DNA of 16,948 bases, from the NCBI GenBank assembly GCA_035295125.1, contig DATGJP010000065.1:1-16948 (forward strand), given 5' to 3'. The notes under the pieces are model-generated. The model worked only from the letters and a program-made list of their open reading frames with translations. It had not been told where the DNA came from and searched no databases. Source of the stretch: JAICMB01 sp035295125 (GTDB lineage: Bacteria > Acidobacteriota > Terriglobia > Bryobacterales > Bryobacteraceae). Every line of letters starts with the position of its first letter. Within the stretch, counting starts at the first letter, position 1. The position numbers and the translations under genes were made by a program. Of the stretch, positions 1 through 7,714 are shown one piece after another.

Positions 1-1
1 G

Positions 2-140
2 CTGGACTTTAGTGGGAAAACCCATGGGAAAGAGGTCCTTTCATGCTAACTAGTCATATAACTAGATAACATAAAAACGGCCGGCCTGCAACAGAAACTT
101 ACAGGAATGTTGTTTTATCTAGTGAAGGGCCAAAGTCCAG
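2..140 (+). repeat. Complete copy of a 139-base MITE-like repeat with 9-base inverted ends
   Basis: The element starts CTGGACTTT (2-10) and ends AAAGTCCAG (132-140), a perfect 9-base terminal inverted repeat. Bases 23-140 recur without mismatch, in opposite orientation, at 16831-16948. Similarity stops exactly at base 140, which supports that base as the true element end. Inside are a 9-base inverted pair (61-69 with 115-123), a competing short pair (50-54 with 61-65) and the palindrome GGCCGGCC (79-86). No convincing protein is encoded. Short length, inverted ends and no transposase fit a MITE or other small non-autonomous repeat. A target duplication cannot be judged because only one base lies left of the element. 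The sequence is more AT-rich than the neighbouring genes. Confidence 0.75.
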
Positions 141-141
141 G

Positions 142-165
142 AAGCAGGCGGTTTCGCCTGCTTTT
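142..165. terminator. Hairpin with 9-base stem and short T run, possible bidirectional terminator
   Basis: AAGCAGGCG (142-150) pairs with CGCCTGCTT (155-163) around a GTTT loop. A short T run follows on the plus strand (162-165); A residues sit at the matching place on the other strand. It lies about 60 bases beyond the stop of the minus-strand aldehyde dehydrogenase gene, where a terminator is expected, but the U tract on that strand is weak. It may instead be one of the intergenic palindromes seen elsewhere in this window. The rest of 164-222 shows nothing recognisable. Confidence 0.45.
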
Positions 166-222
166 GGACCTAACCAAGAATGCACGCCAATTGATCGCGC
201 GCTTCCAAGAGACGATCAACCC

Positions 223-1536
223 TCAAGAGTGTCGTAAATTGAGGCACACGACCTTGATCTCTGTCATCTCCTCAATCGCAAAACGAATGCCCTCCCGCCC
301 GATGCCGCTCGATTTGACACCGCCAAACGGCATCACATCGAGCCGGTAGTCCGTCGAATCGTTAACGATGACCGCGCCCGCGCGTAACTCGCGAATTGCC
401 CGAAATGCATTATTCAGGCTCTCCGTGAAAATCGCGGCATGCAAGCCAAAACGGACGGCATTGGCGCGCTCGATCGCCTCATCCAGAGTGCGAACCGAAT
501 AAAGCGAGACAACCGGCCCGTAGACCTCCTCGCAATCGAGTTTCGCGCCGGCCGGAACGCCTTCGAGGACTGTAGGCCAATACAACGCATCGTCGCGGCG
601 CCCACCCGTCAGAACGCGAGCCCCACTTTCGACCGCCTCCCGCACCCAACGCTCCACCCGGACCGCCTGAGCCTCCGTGATCAGCCCGCAAACATCCGTC
701 GACTCGTCCAGCGCCGAACCTACTCGCAGCCGTCCCGCCGCATTAGCGAGCGACGTGGCGAACTCGCGATAAACAGAGTCCTCGACGAAAACCCGCTGCA
801 CCCCGAGGCAGTTCTGTCCCGCCTGCGCAAAGGCGCCATCGCACACCGCTGAAACCGCACGCGGTAAATCCGCATCCGCCAGCACAATCACCGGCGAATT
901 GGAGCCAAGTTCCAGCAGCAGTTTCTTGATGCCGGCCGCCGCTGCGATTCGCTCCCCCGTGGCAACGCCCCCGGTGAAACTCAGCACGCGCACCCGAGCA
1001 TCGCGAACCAGCGCCTCGCCTGCCTCATCACCGCCGTCGACGACACTCAACCGCCCCGCCGGCAGTCCTGCCTCCATGAGGTCACGACCCAGCATCTCAG
1101 GAGCAGCCCTCGACAACGGTGACGACTTGTAGACAATCGCGTTCCCAGCCGCCAGCGCCGGTCCGATCTTATGCGCCGCCACCGCCAGCGGATCGTTGAA
1201 CGGGGCAATTGCACCTATCACGCCCGCCGGAACCCGCATGTAGTATCCGACTCGATTCTCCGAACCTTTGCGGCTGTCGAACGGCAGCGTCTCGCCCGCG
1301 ATTCGCCGCCCCTCCTCCGCCGACAACCGCAGGATATTCGCCGCTCGTGAAGGTTCCCGCCGCGCCTCGCGGATTGTCTTGCTGCCTTCCCGCGCGATGG
1401 ACCATGCGTAATCTTCCTGCCGGGCCTCCACCAGCGCCGCCGCGCGTTGCAGAACCTCGTATCGCGCATGCGCTGGAAAATCGAACCGCAGCGCAGCCTC
1501 CGCCTCGTCCACCGCCCGTCGAACGATTTCAGGCAT
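223..1536 (-). CDS. NAD(P)-dependent aldehyde dehydrogenase
   Basis: Oxidises an aldehyde to the acid (or acyl thioester) with NAD(P)+ in the cytoplasm. Counting from the ATG at 1536, the family landmarks are: APFNDP near residue 111, with the Asn of the oxyanion hole; the cofactor lysine in VYKSSP near 137; FTGG near 187; the general-base Glu in LELGSN near 209; the catalytic Cys in QNCLG near 243; EEVYGPV near 336; and PFGGVKSSG near 403. At about 437 residues it lacks some 30-40 N-terminal residues common in the family. An in-frame GTG at 1551 exists, but the ATG at 1536 overlaps the upstream stop as TGATG, so coupled initiation there is favoured. It forms an operon with the amidohydrolase. 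The substrate is not evident; the C-terminal DYRLDVMPFGG style recalls the lactaldehyde, glyceraldehyde-phosphate and phosphonoacetaldehyde branch (inference). Confidence 0.9.
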   Translation of the reverse strand: MPEIVRRAVDEAEAALRFDFPAHARYEVLQRAAALVEARQEDYAWSIAREGSKTIREARREPSRAANILRLSAEEGRRIAGETLPFDSRKGSENRVGYYMRVPAGVIGAIAPFNDPLAVAAHKIGPALAAGNAIVYKSSPLSRAAPEMLGRDLMEAGLPAGRLSVVDGGDEAGEALVRDARVRVLSFTGGVATGERIAAAAGIKKLLLELGSNSPVIVLADADLPRAVSAVCDGAFAQAGQNCLGVQRVFVEDSVYREFATSLANAAGRLRVGSALDESTDVCGLITEAQAVRVERWVREAVESGARVLTGGRRDDALYWPTVLEGVPAGAKLDCEEVYGPVVSLYSVRTLDEAIERANAVRFGLHAAIFTESLNNAFRAIRELRAGAVIVNDSTDYRLDVMPFGGVKSSGIGREGIRFAIEEMTEIKVVCLNLRHS

Positions 1537-2825
1537 CAATGAATGCGCCACCCATTCACCGGCCCGCTATGGAAGAACTCCTCCGGCGTCATGACCCCGT
1601 CGTGCTTGAAAACCATCCCGTCCTTCATGACAAACGACACCTTGCGCAGGCTGTCGATCTCCTCCAGCGGATTCCCCTCCACCGCGATAAGATCCGCCGG
1701 TAGCCCGACCTTAATGGGACCGCGCTTGTCGTAGATGTCGCAAACTTTGTACCCGTTGGTCGTCATGATCTTCAGGATCTCGGGAGCGGGAATCCCCGCG
1801 GCCTTCCAACTCCGCAGGAAATCGATCACAATCTGCCCACGGGTCATTCCCGGAATGTAGTAATCCGCGTCCGTGGAAAACGCCATTTTGACTTGATTCT
1901 GGTAAGCGTTCTTGATCCCCGCCACGGTCTTGTCAAACCGCTCCTGCGTGCCCATGTACGTGGTGAACGGCGTCTCCGTGCCGACCCGCCAGATGCCCTT
2001 GCGCGCCATCGCCTTGTGTGTCTCGTCATCCAGCGCGACGCTGTGTTCAATCGACCAGATTCCTGCCTCGATCGCGCGCCGCGCGCCGGCCGGCGTCTGG
2101 ACGTGGCCCGCAACCTTCAACCCGCTCTTGGCAGCTTCCGCGATGAACAGCTTCATCTCGTCCGCCGTGTAGCCATACGACTTGGCGTCCACCATGATCT
2201 TGATCACCTTGGCGCCGTACAGAATGTTCTTCCGCACCGCTTTGACGATTTCATCCGGCGTATCGGCGTCGAGATATTCCGGATAAACAAGGTTCGCCCG
2301 CTCCGGTGCGGGAGTGAACTGTCCGCCCATCCCCCCGATGATGATTCCCGAGTTGATCACTGTCGGCCCGGGAACCCAGCCCTGCTCGATCGCGACCCGC
2401 AGTGCCGTGTCGGCATAATTAGCCGCATTCCCCAGGTCGCGGACCACCGTGAATCCCGACGACATCATCGTGATCCCGTTCGAGACCGCCTGAATCGCGC
2501 GGATGGCAGTCGAATCGAGGACGCTGGTCAGGTAATAGACATTGTTCTCCGGGTCTTTTTTATACGTCAGCGCAAGATGGTTGTGCGCATCGACAAGCCC
2601 CGGCAAAACCGAGTATTTCGAAAGATCGATCACCTGCGCGCCGGCGGGTATAGCGGCATTAGCGCCAATCTCTTTAAACTTTCCACCCTCGATAACAACG
2701 ACCTGGTTCGGACTCGCCGTCCCGTTCTCCGGGTCGATCAATCTCCCGGCACGAATCGCAATCACGTCGGCGGCCAGCGCAGGCAGGCACAACACGAGCC
2801 CGATACACGAGAGTCTCTGCAGCAT
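1536..2825 (-). CDS. Secreted metal-dependent amidohydrolase (imidazolonepropionase/prolidase-like)
   Basis: An amidohydrolase-superfamily TIM-barrel enzyme of 429 residues, probably exported. Residues 1-19 form a signal peptide ending PALA before AD. An N-terminal beta-sandwich segment (IRAGRLIDPENG, 24-35) leads to the first metal pair in VDAHNHL (His81, His83). Further likely ligands are Lys209 in KVIKIMVDA (candidate carboxylated lysine), His241 (AGHVQTP), His261 (IEHSVAL) and Asp319 (STDAD). The C-terminal GLPADLIAVEGNP is typical of the group that includes imidazolonepropionase-like and Xaa-Pro dipeptidase-like hydrolases. An export signal argues for a role on peptides or other amides outside the cytoplasm rather than histidine degradation. 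A GAGAGG-type ribosome site lies just before the ATG. The stop overlaps the aldehyde dehydrogenase start by one base. Exact substrate unknown. Confidence 0.88.
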   Translation of the reverse strand: MLQRLSCIGLVLCLPALAADVIAIRAGRLIDPENGTASPNQVVVIEGGKFKEIGANAAIPAGAQVIDLSKYSVLPGLVDAHNHLALTYKKDPENNVYYLTSVLDSTAIRAIQAVSNGITMMSSGFTVVRDLGNAANYADTALRVAIEQGWVPGPTVINSGIIIGGMGGQFTPAPERANLVYPEYLDADTPDEIVKAVRKNILYGAKVIKIMVDAKSYGYTADEMKLFIAEAAKSGLKVAGHVQTPAGARRAIEAGIWSIEHSVALDDETHKAMARKGIWRVGTETPFTTYMGTQERFDKTVAGIKNAYQNQVKMAFSTDADYYIPGMTRGQIVIDFLRSWKAAGIPAPEILKIMTTNGYKVCDIYDKRGPIKVGLPADLIAVEGNPLEEIDSLRKVSFVMKDGMVFKHDGVMTPEEFFHSGPVNGWRIH

Positions 2826-2879
2826 ATCCCTCTCTTCTACGGGAACCTCGACCCAAATGCAAGCTCCTGCCCGAGGTTG

Positions 2880-2912
2880 GTTGGCACGGGCGGTTTTGCC
2901 TGGGGTGCCAAC
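2880..2912. repeat. Intergenic palindrome, 8-base outer stem with inner GGC/GCC stem
   Basis: GTTGGCAC (2880-2887) pairs perfectly with GTGCCAAC (2905-2912). Inside, GGC (2889-2891) can pair with GCC (2898-2900). It sits between the unknown 225-residue gene and the amidohydrolase start, both on the minus strand. No T run follows on either strand, so it is not a standard terminator. It could be a repeat palindrome or an RNA structure in the amidohydrolase leader. Confidence 0.5.
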
Positions 2913-2979
2913 ATGACCTCGTGCGAGACCGTCAGGTCAGCAAAGTATCCTAAAAGTTTGAATCGATCTTCGTTCCATA

Positions 2980-3657
2980 TCATGCAGCGGCTTTGATGTC
3001 ACGCGGCTGTTTGCCCTCGACGGCAACTATCGTAATCTCGTCGAGGAGTGCCGGACCGAGGCTGCTGAAATCCTGGTTGGGATAAAAACGGCGCAGCCTG
3101 GTGATCCAACGATGCATGAATTGGCGGACAATGCGCCCTTGCCGTTTGTCGGGCTGTAAGCCATTCCCGCCGACCGCAATCAGGTCGCTAAGCAGGCCGG
3201 TTTCGGCCGCGAGCAGACCGCATGCACGTTTGTGATAGAGCGTGCGCCGCTCCGTTCGCAGTGCGATTGGGAGGGCTTTTCGGGAACGGTACAGTATCGC
3301 GAGATCCGCCTCGCCCCCGGCTCTAAGACCCTCTTCCAGCGACGCCAGAACCAGGGGAAGACGGACACGTGCCGTTCGCCAGAAATCCGACATGTTTTCG
3401 GAGTTGAGCACATCGTAGGTGAACTCGCCCTTCAGGCGGCTCAGAAACGGCTTGCTGGCCGCATAGCAGACCAGCGGATACCCTAGCTTGATGTCCTGAT
3501 AACGCTCCGGACTCGTGAAGTAGAGCGGCAAAACGAGCCGCCGAAGCGCGGTCTGCATTGCATAGGAAACCGCCGAGTAAAAGGGCTGATACAGGGGATC
3601 CGAGCTGGTAGGCGCACTCAGCCATCGCAGGTCGAGATTCCAGTCGCAATCATTCAT
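2980..3657 (-). CDS. Hypothetical protein, 225 residues, family not recognised
   Basis: I do not recognise this family. From the ATG at 3657 it has no signal peptide and no clear membrane segment. It is rich in Arg, Leu and aromatic residues, with likely helical stretches (30-46, 94-115, 172-192) and basic clusters such as RSRKAL and RTERRTLYHKR near 124-144. It has two Cys after the N-terminal region (64 and 146). The frame is open upstream to an ATG at 3804. That extension has irregular composition and would fill the divergent promoter region of the peptidase gene, so the shorter form is favoured, although no strong ribosome site precedes it. It is separated from the downstream amidohydrolase by about 150 bases holding a palindrome, so co-transcription is uncertain. 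Confidence 0.6.
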   Translation of the reverse strand: MNDCDWNLDLRWLSAPTSSDPLYQPFYSAVSYAMQTALRRLVLPLYFTSPERYQDIKLGYPLVCYAASKPFLSRLKGEFTYDVLNSENMSDFWRTARVRLPLVLASLEEGLRAGGEADLAILYRSRKALPIALRTERRTLYHKRACGLLAAETGLLSDLIAVGGNGLQPDKRQGRIVRQFMHRWITRLRRFYPNQDFSSLGPALLDEITIVAVEGKQPRDIKAAA

Positions 3658-3833
3658 ACGTCCGCTTGATTGTACAGACGGAGGGAGCAAATCCGTATCG
3701 CGGCAAGCAGGAAATCGCGGGCCGCGCCAGCCATAACGCAAGCGATCTGAATCGGTTGCGATGAGGCGGAAATTTCCGGGCCGTGGTGTGACCGAGAGGC
3801 GCATGAGTTGGAAAAATGCGAGAGAATTGGGGG
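3658..3833. promoter_or_regulatory. Divergent intergenic region with a 12-base perfect palindrome
   Basis: About 176 bases separate the divergent starts at 3657 (minus) and 3834 (plus), so promoters for both must lie here or in the ends of the genes. The perfect palindrome CGGAAATTTCCG at 3767-3778, 55 bases before the peptidase start, is a candidate operator. No convincing -35/-10 pair was found by eye. Confidence 0.35.
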
Positions 3834-5282
3834 ATGAAACAAGGCTTCCTGACGAGCCTGTTGATCGTCATTATCTCTGTAGCGACATCGCGCGCCGCCG
3901 ACGAAACGTTTTCGATTGAGCAATACCGGCCCACAGCGAACAAACTCATAGACGCCGCGCTTGACGACCGGGAAGGCTATGCAAAACTCGCCTATCTCTG
4001 CGACCGGATCGGCAATCGTCTGAGCGGCTCGGCTTCGCTCGATCGCGCGATCCAGTGGGCGGCCGAGCAGATGAAACGTGACGGTTTGAGCAATGTGCGT
4101 CTCATCCCGGCCAAGATTCCGCACTGGGTTCGCGGTAACGAATCGGCCCGCTTGCTGGCGCCCATCGACGCCCCCCTGCACATGTTGGGCATCGGCATGA
4201 GCGTAGGAACGCCGCCCGAAGGTATTACCGCCGACGTCGTCGTGGTGACCAGCTTCGACGAACTGTCGCATCTCGATCCGGCCCACGTCAAGGGGAAGAT
4301 CGTTGTTTATAACGAGGAATATCGCGGCTATGGACCGACGGTGGCCTATCGCACCGGCGGCGCATCGCGGGCCGCGGCGTTAGGCGCGGCGGCAGTCCTG
4401 GTGCGCTCCGTAACGCCTCTTGCGATGCAGATTCCTCATACCGGTGCTCTCAACTATGACGAAGCGCACCCGAAAATTCCAGCCGCTGCTATCTCGATTG
4501 AGGATACGCTGCTGATCACGAGGCTGGCCGCGTCCGGTGTACCCGTGCGCGTGAAACTCGTGATGGGTGCGCATCAGGAACCGGACGTCGACAGCGCCAA
4601 TGTGGCGGGCGAGATAGTGGGCCGCGAAAGGCCTGAAGAGGTCGTGGTACTTGGCGGCCATATCGATTCGTGGGACGTCGGACGCGGAGCCCAGGATGAC
4701 GGCAGCGGCATCATCGCGTGCCTGCAGGCGGTGGCGCTCATGAAGAAGCTCAACATCCAGCCGCGGCGCACGGTGCGCGTGGTCTTCTGGGTGAACGAAG
4801 AGAATGGCGGCCGCGGCGGCGAGGCGTACCGCGACTGGTTAGGAGACAAGGTCTCCAATCACGTCGCTGCTATAGAAATGGATGGCGGTGCGGAAGCTCC
4901 TCAAGGATTCGGGTACGGCGCCGTGCGCGGCAGGCGCGGCCCGGCCGGGCCACCCGCGGAGGGTGCGGGCGAGGCCGACGCGTCGTCGCTACGAATGTTG
5001 CAACAGGTCGGCAAACTCCTGGATCGCATTGGAGCCGGCGAAATTACGCCCGGCGGCGGGGGCAGCGATATCGCTCCCATCACCGCTCGCGGCGTGCCCA
5101 GCCTGGGGTTGCGAACCGTCGGCACACATTATTTTGACTGGCATCATACCGAGACCGACACCTTGGACAAAGTTGATCCTCAGGATTTTCGAAAGAACAT
5201 TGCCGCGCTGGCGGTGATGAGCTATGTGCTGGCGGAGATGCCAGGCCGCCTGGCAGGCTCGACGCGGCCGGGAAAGGATTAG
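3834..5282 (+). CDS. Secreted M28 family zinc peptidase, carboxypeptidase Q/PGCP-like
   Basis: A di-zinc aminopeptidase/carboxypeptidase of the M28 family, predicted to be exported and to release amino acids from peptides. From the ATG at 3834 the first ~21 residues are a signal peptide (hydrophobic LLIVIISVA, cleavage near SRA-AD). An ATG six codons earlier (3816) is possible but adds charged residues before the signal. A PA-type insert spans about 105-250. Catalytic landmarks are GGHIDSWD (His276), AQDDGSG (Asp288), NEENGG (general base Glu322 and ligand Glu323), EMDGG (Asp350) and WHHTETDT (His438). All five expected metal ligands and the catalytic Glu are present. A Gly/Pro/Ala-rich insert lies near 358-385. 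The gene ends tail-to-tail with the ABC permease, overlapping by 4 bases. Confidence 0.9.
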   Translation: MKQGFLTSLLIVIISVATSRAADETFSIEQYRPTANKLIDAALDDREGYAKLAYLCDRIGNRLSGSASLDRAIQWAAEQMKRDGLSNVRLIPAKIPHWVRGNESARLLAPIDAPLHMLGIGMSVGTPPEGITADVVVVTSFDELSHLDPAHVKGKIVVYNEEYRGYGPTVAYRTGGASRAAALGAAAVLVRSVTPLAMQIPHTGALNYDEAHPKIPAAAISIEDTLLITRLAASGVPVRVKLVMGAHQEPDVDSANVAGEIVGRERPEEVVVLGGHIDSWDVGRGAQDDGSGIIACLQAVALMKKLNIQPRRTVRVVFWVNEENGGRGGEAYRDWLGDKVSNHVAAIEMDGGAEAPQGFGYGAVRGRRGPAGPPAEGAGEADASSLRMLQQVGKLLDRIGAGEITPGGGGSDIAPITARGVPSLGLRTVGTHYFDWHHTETDTLDKVDPQDFRKNIAALAVMSYVLAEMPGRLAGSTRPGKD

Positions 5283-6898
5283 CTCTCGATCGGCTCTTGT
5301 CCGCGGCTGAGAACCTCGAGGATGCTCTCTTTCCGGCTCTCCGCCATACCGACGGCGGTTTCCATGCTGATCCGGTAGAAGACGCCGCTAAATACCGCGG
5401 CCAATGCAAGCACTCCGAAGAATGCCACTTCGCTATCGAAGGCGTATCGCGCGCCATAAGCGAGGAACAAAGGCAGTGCGGCGACCGGGTAGATGACTAG
5501 CATAAGCGCCTGCACTCGCCCGCTTCGCGAGGTCCGAAAAGACTTGGTAGGATCTACGGCGCGCGGGGAATACACCGACGTAAGGTTGCCAATCGAAAGC
5601 ATGAGCAGCGTGACCACTGTGGTCACCGCATAGGCTTCCAGAATGCCCCGCAGTGCGATGGGCAATCGCAACAATGCACAGACCCCCACGGCCATCGTGA
5701 CTTCAAGAGCCACGAAAAAAGAAGCGGCCAGATTCTTCCCTTTAAGGATGGTCTCCGGTTTGAGCGGCGCCACAAAGTAGAGTTGTGCCGCAGCGCGGTC
5801 GAAACCAAAGACGTTCCAAAACAGCACTTCGCTCAACAACATCACGGCATAGAGGCTCACCACCGTGACGTAGTTGTCGCCAAGGAAGCTGTGCGTATTT
5901 CGGGAATGTCCGAATGCCACCGGCCACCAGATGATCAGCCCGAACGAAAACCCCATGGCAAAAACGAGGCGAAAGCGTGGCGAACGGACGAGCGTGCGCA
6001 GTTCCTTCTCCACCAGGATGCCGAGAGGGTCGCGAAACAGCATACCCGGAGCCCGATAAAACCAATCGAGGCGGCTCGCGCCGCGCTTGAGCCGTGGACT
6101 GGCCCCGGCTTCCGCCGGATCGAACTGCATGGTGCGGGCGAACTGCCAACGCGCAAAGATAAAAGCTGAAAGCGTCCACGCCAACAGCAACACCAGAGCT
6201 TGAGCGCTGGGTTGGCCGCCGGCGAGGTCGGCCGTCGCCCTCCAGGGCCATCCGATCCAGGAAGCTAACTCGGATACGCGGTGAAAATGGTCGCGGCTCG
6301 CTTTCATCACCAGGAGTTGTGGCAGGGCAATCGCGACGATGAACAGCAGCGCGATGATTTCGCGAATGCCCCTGCGCGCGACCAGACGCTCGATGAGATC
6401 GTGAATTCCCACCGCGAAGAACATGTTGAAAAGCACGTATGGCACTAGCGCAAAGGGAGCCCACCATCGCAGGCTGGGATTCAGGAGCAGGCCAGTGAAG
6501 GCGCCGCCGAGGACGATGAGAACCTCGCTCGCAATGGTCAGCCGCAAAAGCACATCAAGCGCAAAAAATTCCGACGGCCGTATGGGGTAGGCCAGCAGCT
6601 TGCGAAGATCGATGGACGATCCCTTGGAGGCCAGCAGCAACGGCACAATCTGCCAGTACAGGAAGCAAACAAGGAAGGCTGCCGGCAGAGCGCGCCGCGT
6701 GGTCGGGAAATCAGCCGAGTCGGCAAAAACTCCCGCAACCGCGGCGGCCATCGCGAGAAACATACCGTACCACAGGACCCCGACCAGAATGCTGAACGCG
6801 AGCGCCCCTTTGTTCGATCGTGGCAGGCGATTGCGAAGGCTGCGCCACTGCGCCCAAACGATGGCGCGGGCGTGACGGGTGTCAAAAGCTACAGCCAA
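5279..6898 (-). CDS. ABC-2 type transporter permease
   Basis: A 539-residue integral membrane protein with roughly twelve hydrophobic segments (for example near 34-58, 78-98, 112-138, 143-163, 178-197, 305-325, 341-365 and 460-520), the membrane half of an ABC exporter. The N-terminal cytosolic stretch and long loops with Arg-rich patches near 265-300 resemble large ABC-2 permeases in the EcsB or ABC-2 transporter groups. The first codon is TTG at 6898, preceded by GGGAG at 8-base spacing and overlapping the ATPase stop by 10 bases. No ATG lies nearby in frame, so TTG is favoured. The substrate is unknown. Its 3' end overlaps the peptidase 3' end by 4 bases. Confidence 0.85.
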   Translation of the reverse strand: MAVAFDTRHARAIVWAQWRSLRNRLPRSNKGALAFSILVGVLWYGMFLAMAAAVAGVFADSADFPTTRRALPAAFLVCFLYWQIVPLLLASKGSSIDLRKLLAYPIRPSEFFALDVLLRLTIASEVLIVLGGAFTGLLLNPSLRWWAPFALVPYVLFNMFFAVGIHDLIERLVARRGIREIIALLFIVAIALPQLLVMKASRDHFHRVSELASWIGWPWRATADLAGGQPSAQALVLLLAWTLSAFIFARWQFARTMQFDPAEAGASPRLKRGASRLDWFYRAPGMLFRDPLGILVEKELRTLVRSPRFRLVFAMGFSFGLIIWWPVAFGHSRNTHSFLGDNYVTVVSLYAVMLLSEVLFWNVFGFDRAAAQLYFVAPLKPETILKGKNLAASFFVALEVTMAVGVCALLRLPIALRGILEAYAVTTVVTLLMLSIGNLTSVYSPRAVDPTKSFRTSRSGRVQALMLVIYPVAALPLFLAYGARYAFDSEVAFFGVLALAAVFSGVFYRISMETAVGMAESRKESILEVLSRGQEPIES

Positions 6899-7644
6899 TC
6901 GAGATGCTCCCGTACCGCGGAGGCGCCCACCACGCGAACGAATAAATCCTCGAGGGTTTCGCTGCCGGCGCGCAGTTCGGAGATGGATCCGTTAAGCACG
7001 AGTTTGCCGTCATGAATGATCGCCACCTGGTCGCAGAGACGCTCCACGACTTCGAGGACGTGCGAGGTGAGGAAGACCGTCGCGCCGTTGCGAACGAGGT
7101 CCTGCAGCAGCTCCTTCATCAGGCGCGCGCCGACTGCATCGACGCCTTCAAATGGCTCATCCAGGAGAAATAGCTCGGGCCGGTGAATTAGGGCGGCAGC
7201 CATGGCGACGCGTTTGCGCATGCCTTTCGAGTACTCGCCGATCAGCTTCGATCCCGCCGAGTCGAGTTCGAAGAGACCCAGGAGTTCGCGCGCCCGCTCC
7301 CGTGACACCGCCCGGGTCAGGCTGTAGAGCCGCCCGACGAATTCGAGGTACTCCGCGCCCGTGAGATGGTCGAACAGCAGCGATTCGTCGGGGACCAGCC
7401 CGATGCGCTGCTTAATCTCGACGGCCTGCTCGGGCATCGCCAAACCCAGGAGTTCGATAGTGCCCGATGTGGGGGGCGCCAGGCCCATGAGCATTCGAAT
7501 GGTTGTGGTTTTGCCCGCGCCGTTCGGCCCCAGGAAGCCGAAAAACGAGCCCCGGGGGACCTCGATGTCGAGGCCATCCACCGCCGCCTTAGCTCCAAAT
7601 ACCTTGCGAAGCTGAGAGATACGGATGGCGGGGCTAGCATCCAT
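6889..7644 (-). CDS. ABC transporter ATP-binding protein
   Basis: The energising ATPase for the permease directly downstream. From the ATG at 7644 it has 251 residues: Walker A GPNGAGKTT (39-47), signature YSKGMRKRV (138-146), Walker B FLLDEP (159-164) and the switch His in TSH (195). The Q-loop position reads LVPDES, with an acidic residue where Gln is usual; EcsA-like exporter ATPases also carry an acidic residue there. The frame is open upstream to 7890, but that extension runs through the divergent HDOD gene and is not family-like, so 7644 is chosen. No ribosome site is visible. A TACTAT box at 7656-7661 (minus strand) sits 11 bases before the ATG, which would give a nearly leaderless mRNA. 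Confidence 0.92.
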   Translation of the reverse strand: MDASPAIRISQLRKVFGAKAAVDGLDIEVPRGSFFGFLGPNGAGKTTTIRMLMGLAPPTSGTIELLGLAMPEQAVEIKQRIGLVPDESLLFDHLTGAEYLEFVGRLYSLTRAVSRERARELLGLFELDSAGSKLIGEYSKGMRKRVAMAAALIHRPELFLLDEPFEGVDAVGARLMKELLQDLVRNGATVFLTSHVLEVVERLCDQVAIIHDGKLVLNGSISELRAGSETLEDLFVRVVGASAVREHLDWL

Positions 7645-7714
7645 ACAACAAAACCATAGTACATTCACACTCGCAAAAACGGCGCCGATAAGCAATGTTG
7701 TGACGGCGACGAGC
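7645..7714. promoter_or_regulatory. Divergent promoter region between ABC ATPase and HDOD genes
   Basis: Only 70 bases separate the two divergent starts, so both promoters are expected here or inside the coding ends. On the minus strand TACTAT (7661 down to 7656) is a fair -10 box, with no good -35 at 17 bases. No clear plus-strand promoter was identified. Confidence 0.35.

Noticed and set aside
1893..2996. 367-residue open frame on the plus strand opposite the amidohydrolase
   Set aside because: It is antisense to a gene with full family motifs and has Arg/His/Pro-rich, non-family-like composition typical of a GC-rich shadow frame.
5742..6467. 241-residue minus-strand open frame inside the ABC permease gene
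   Set aside because: It is an alternate frame of the permease, Arg/Gly/Ser-rich, with no recognisable motif.
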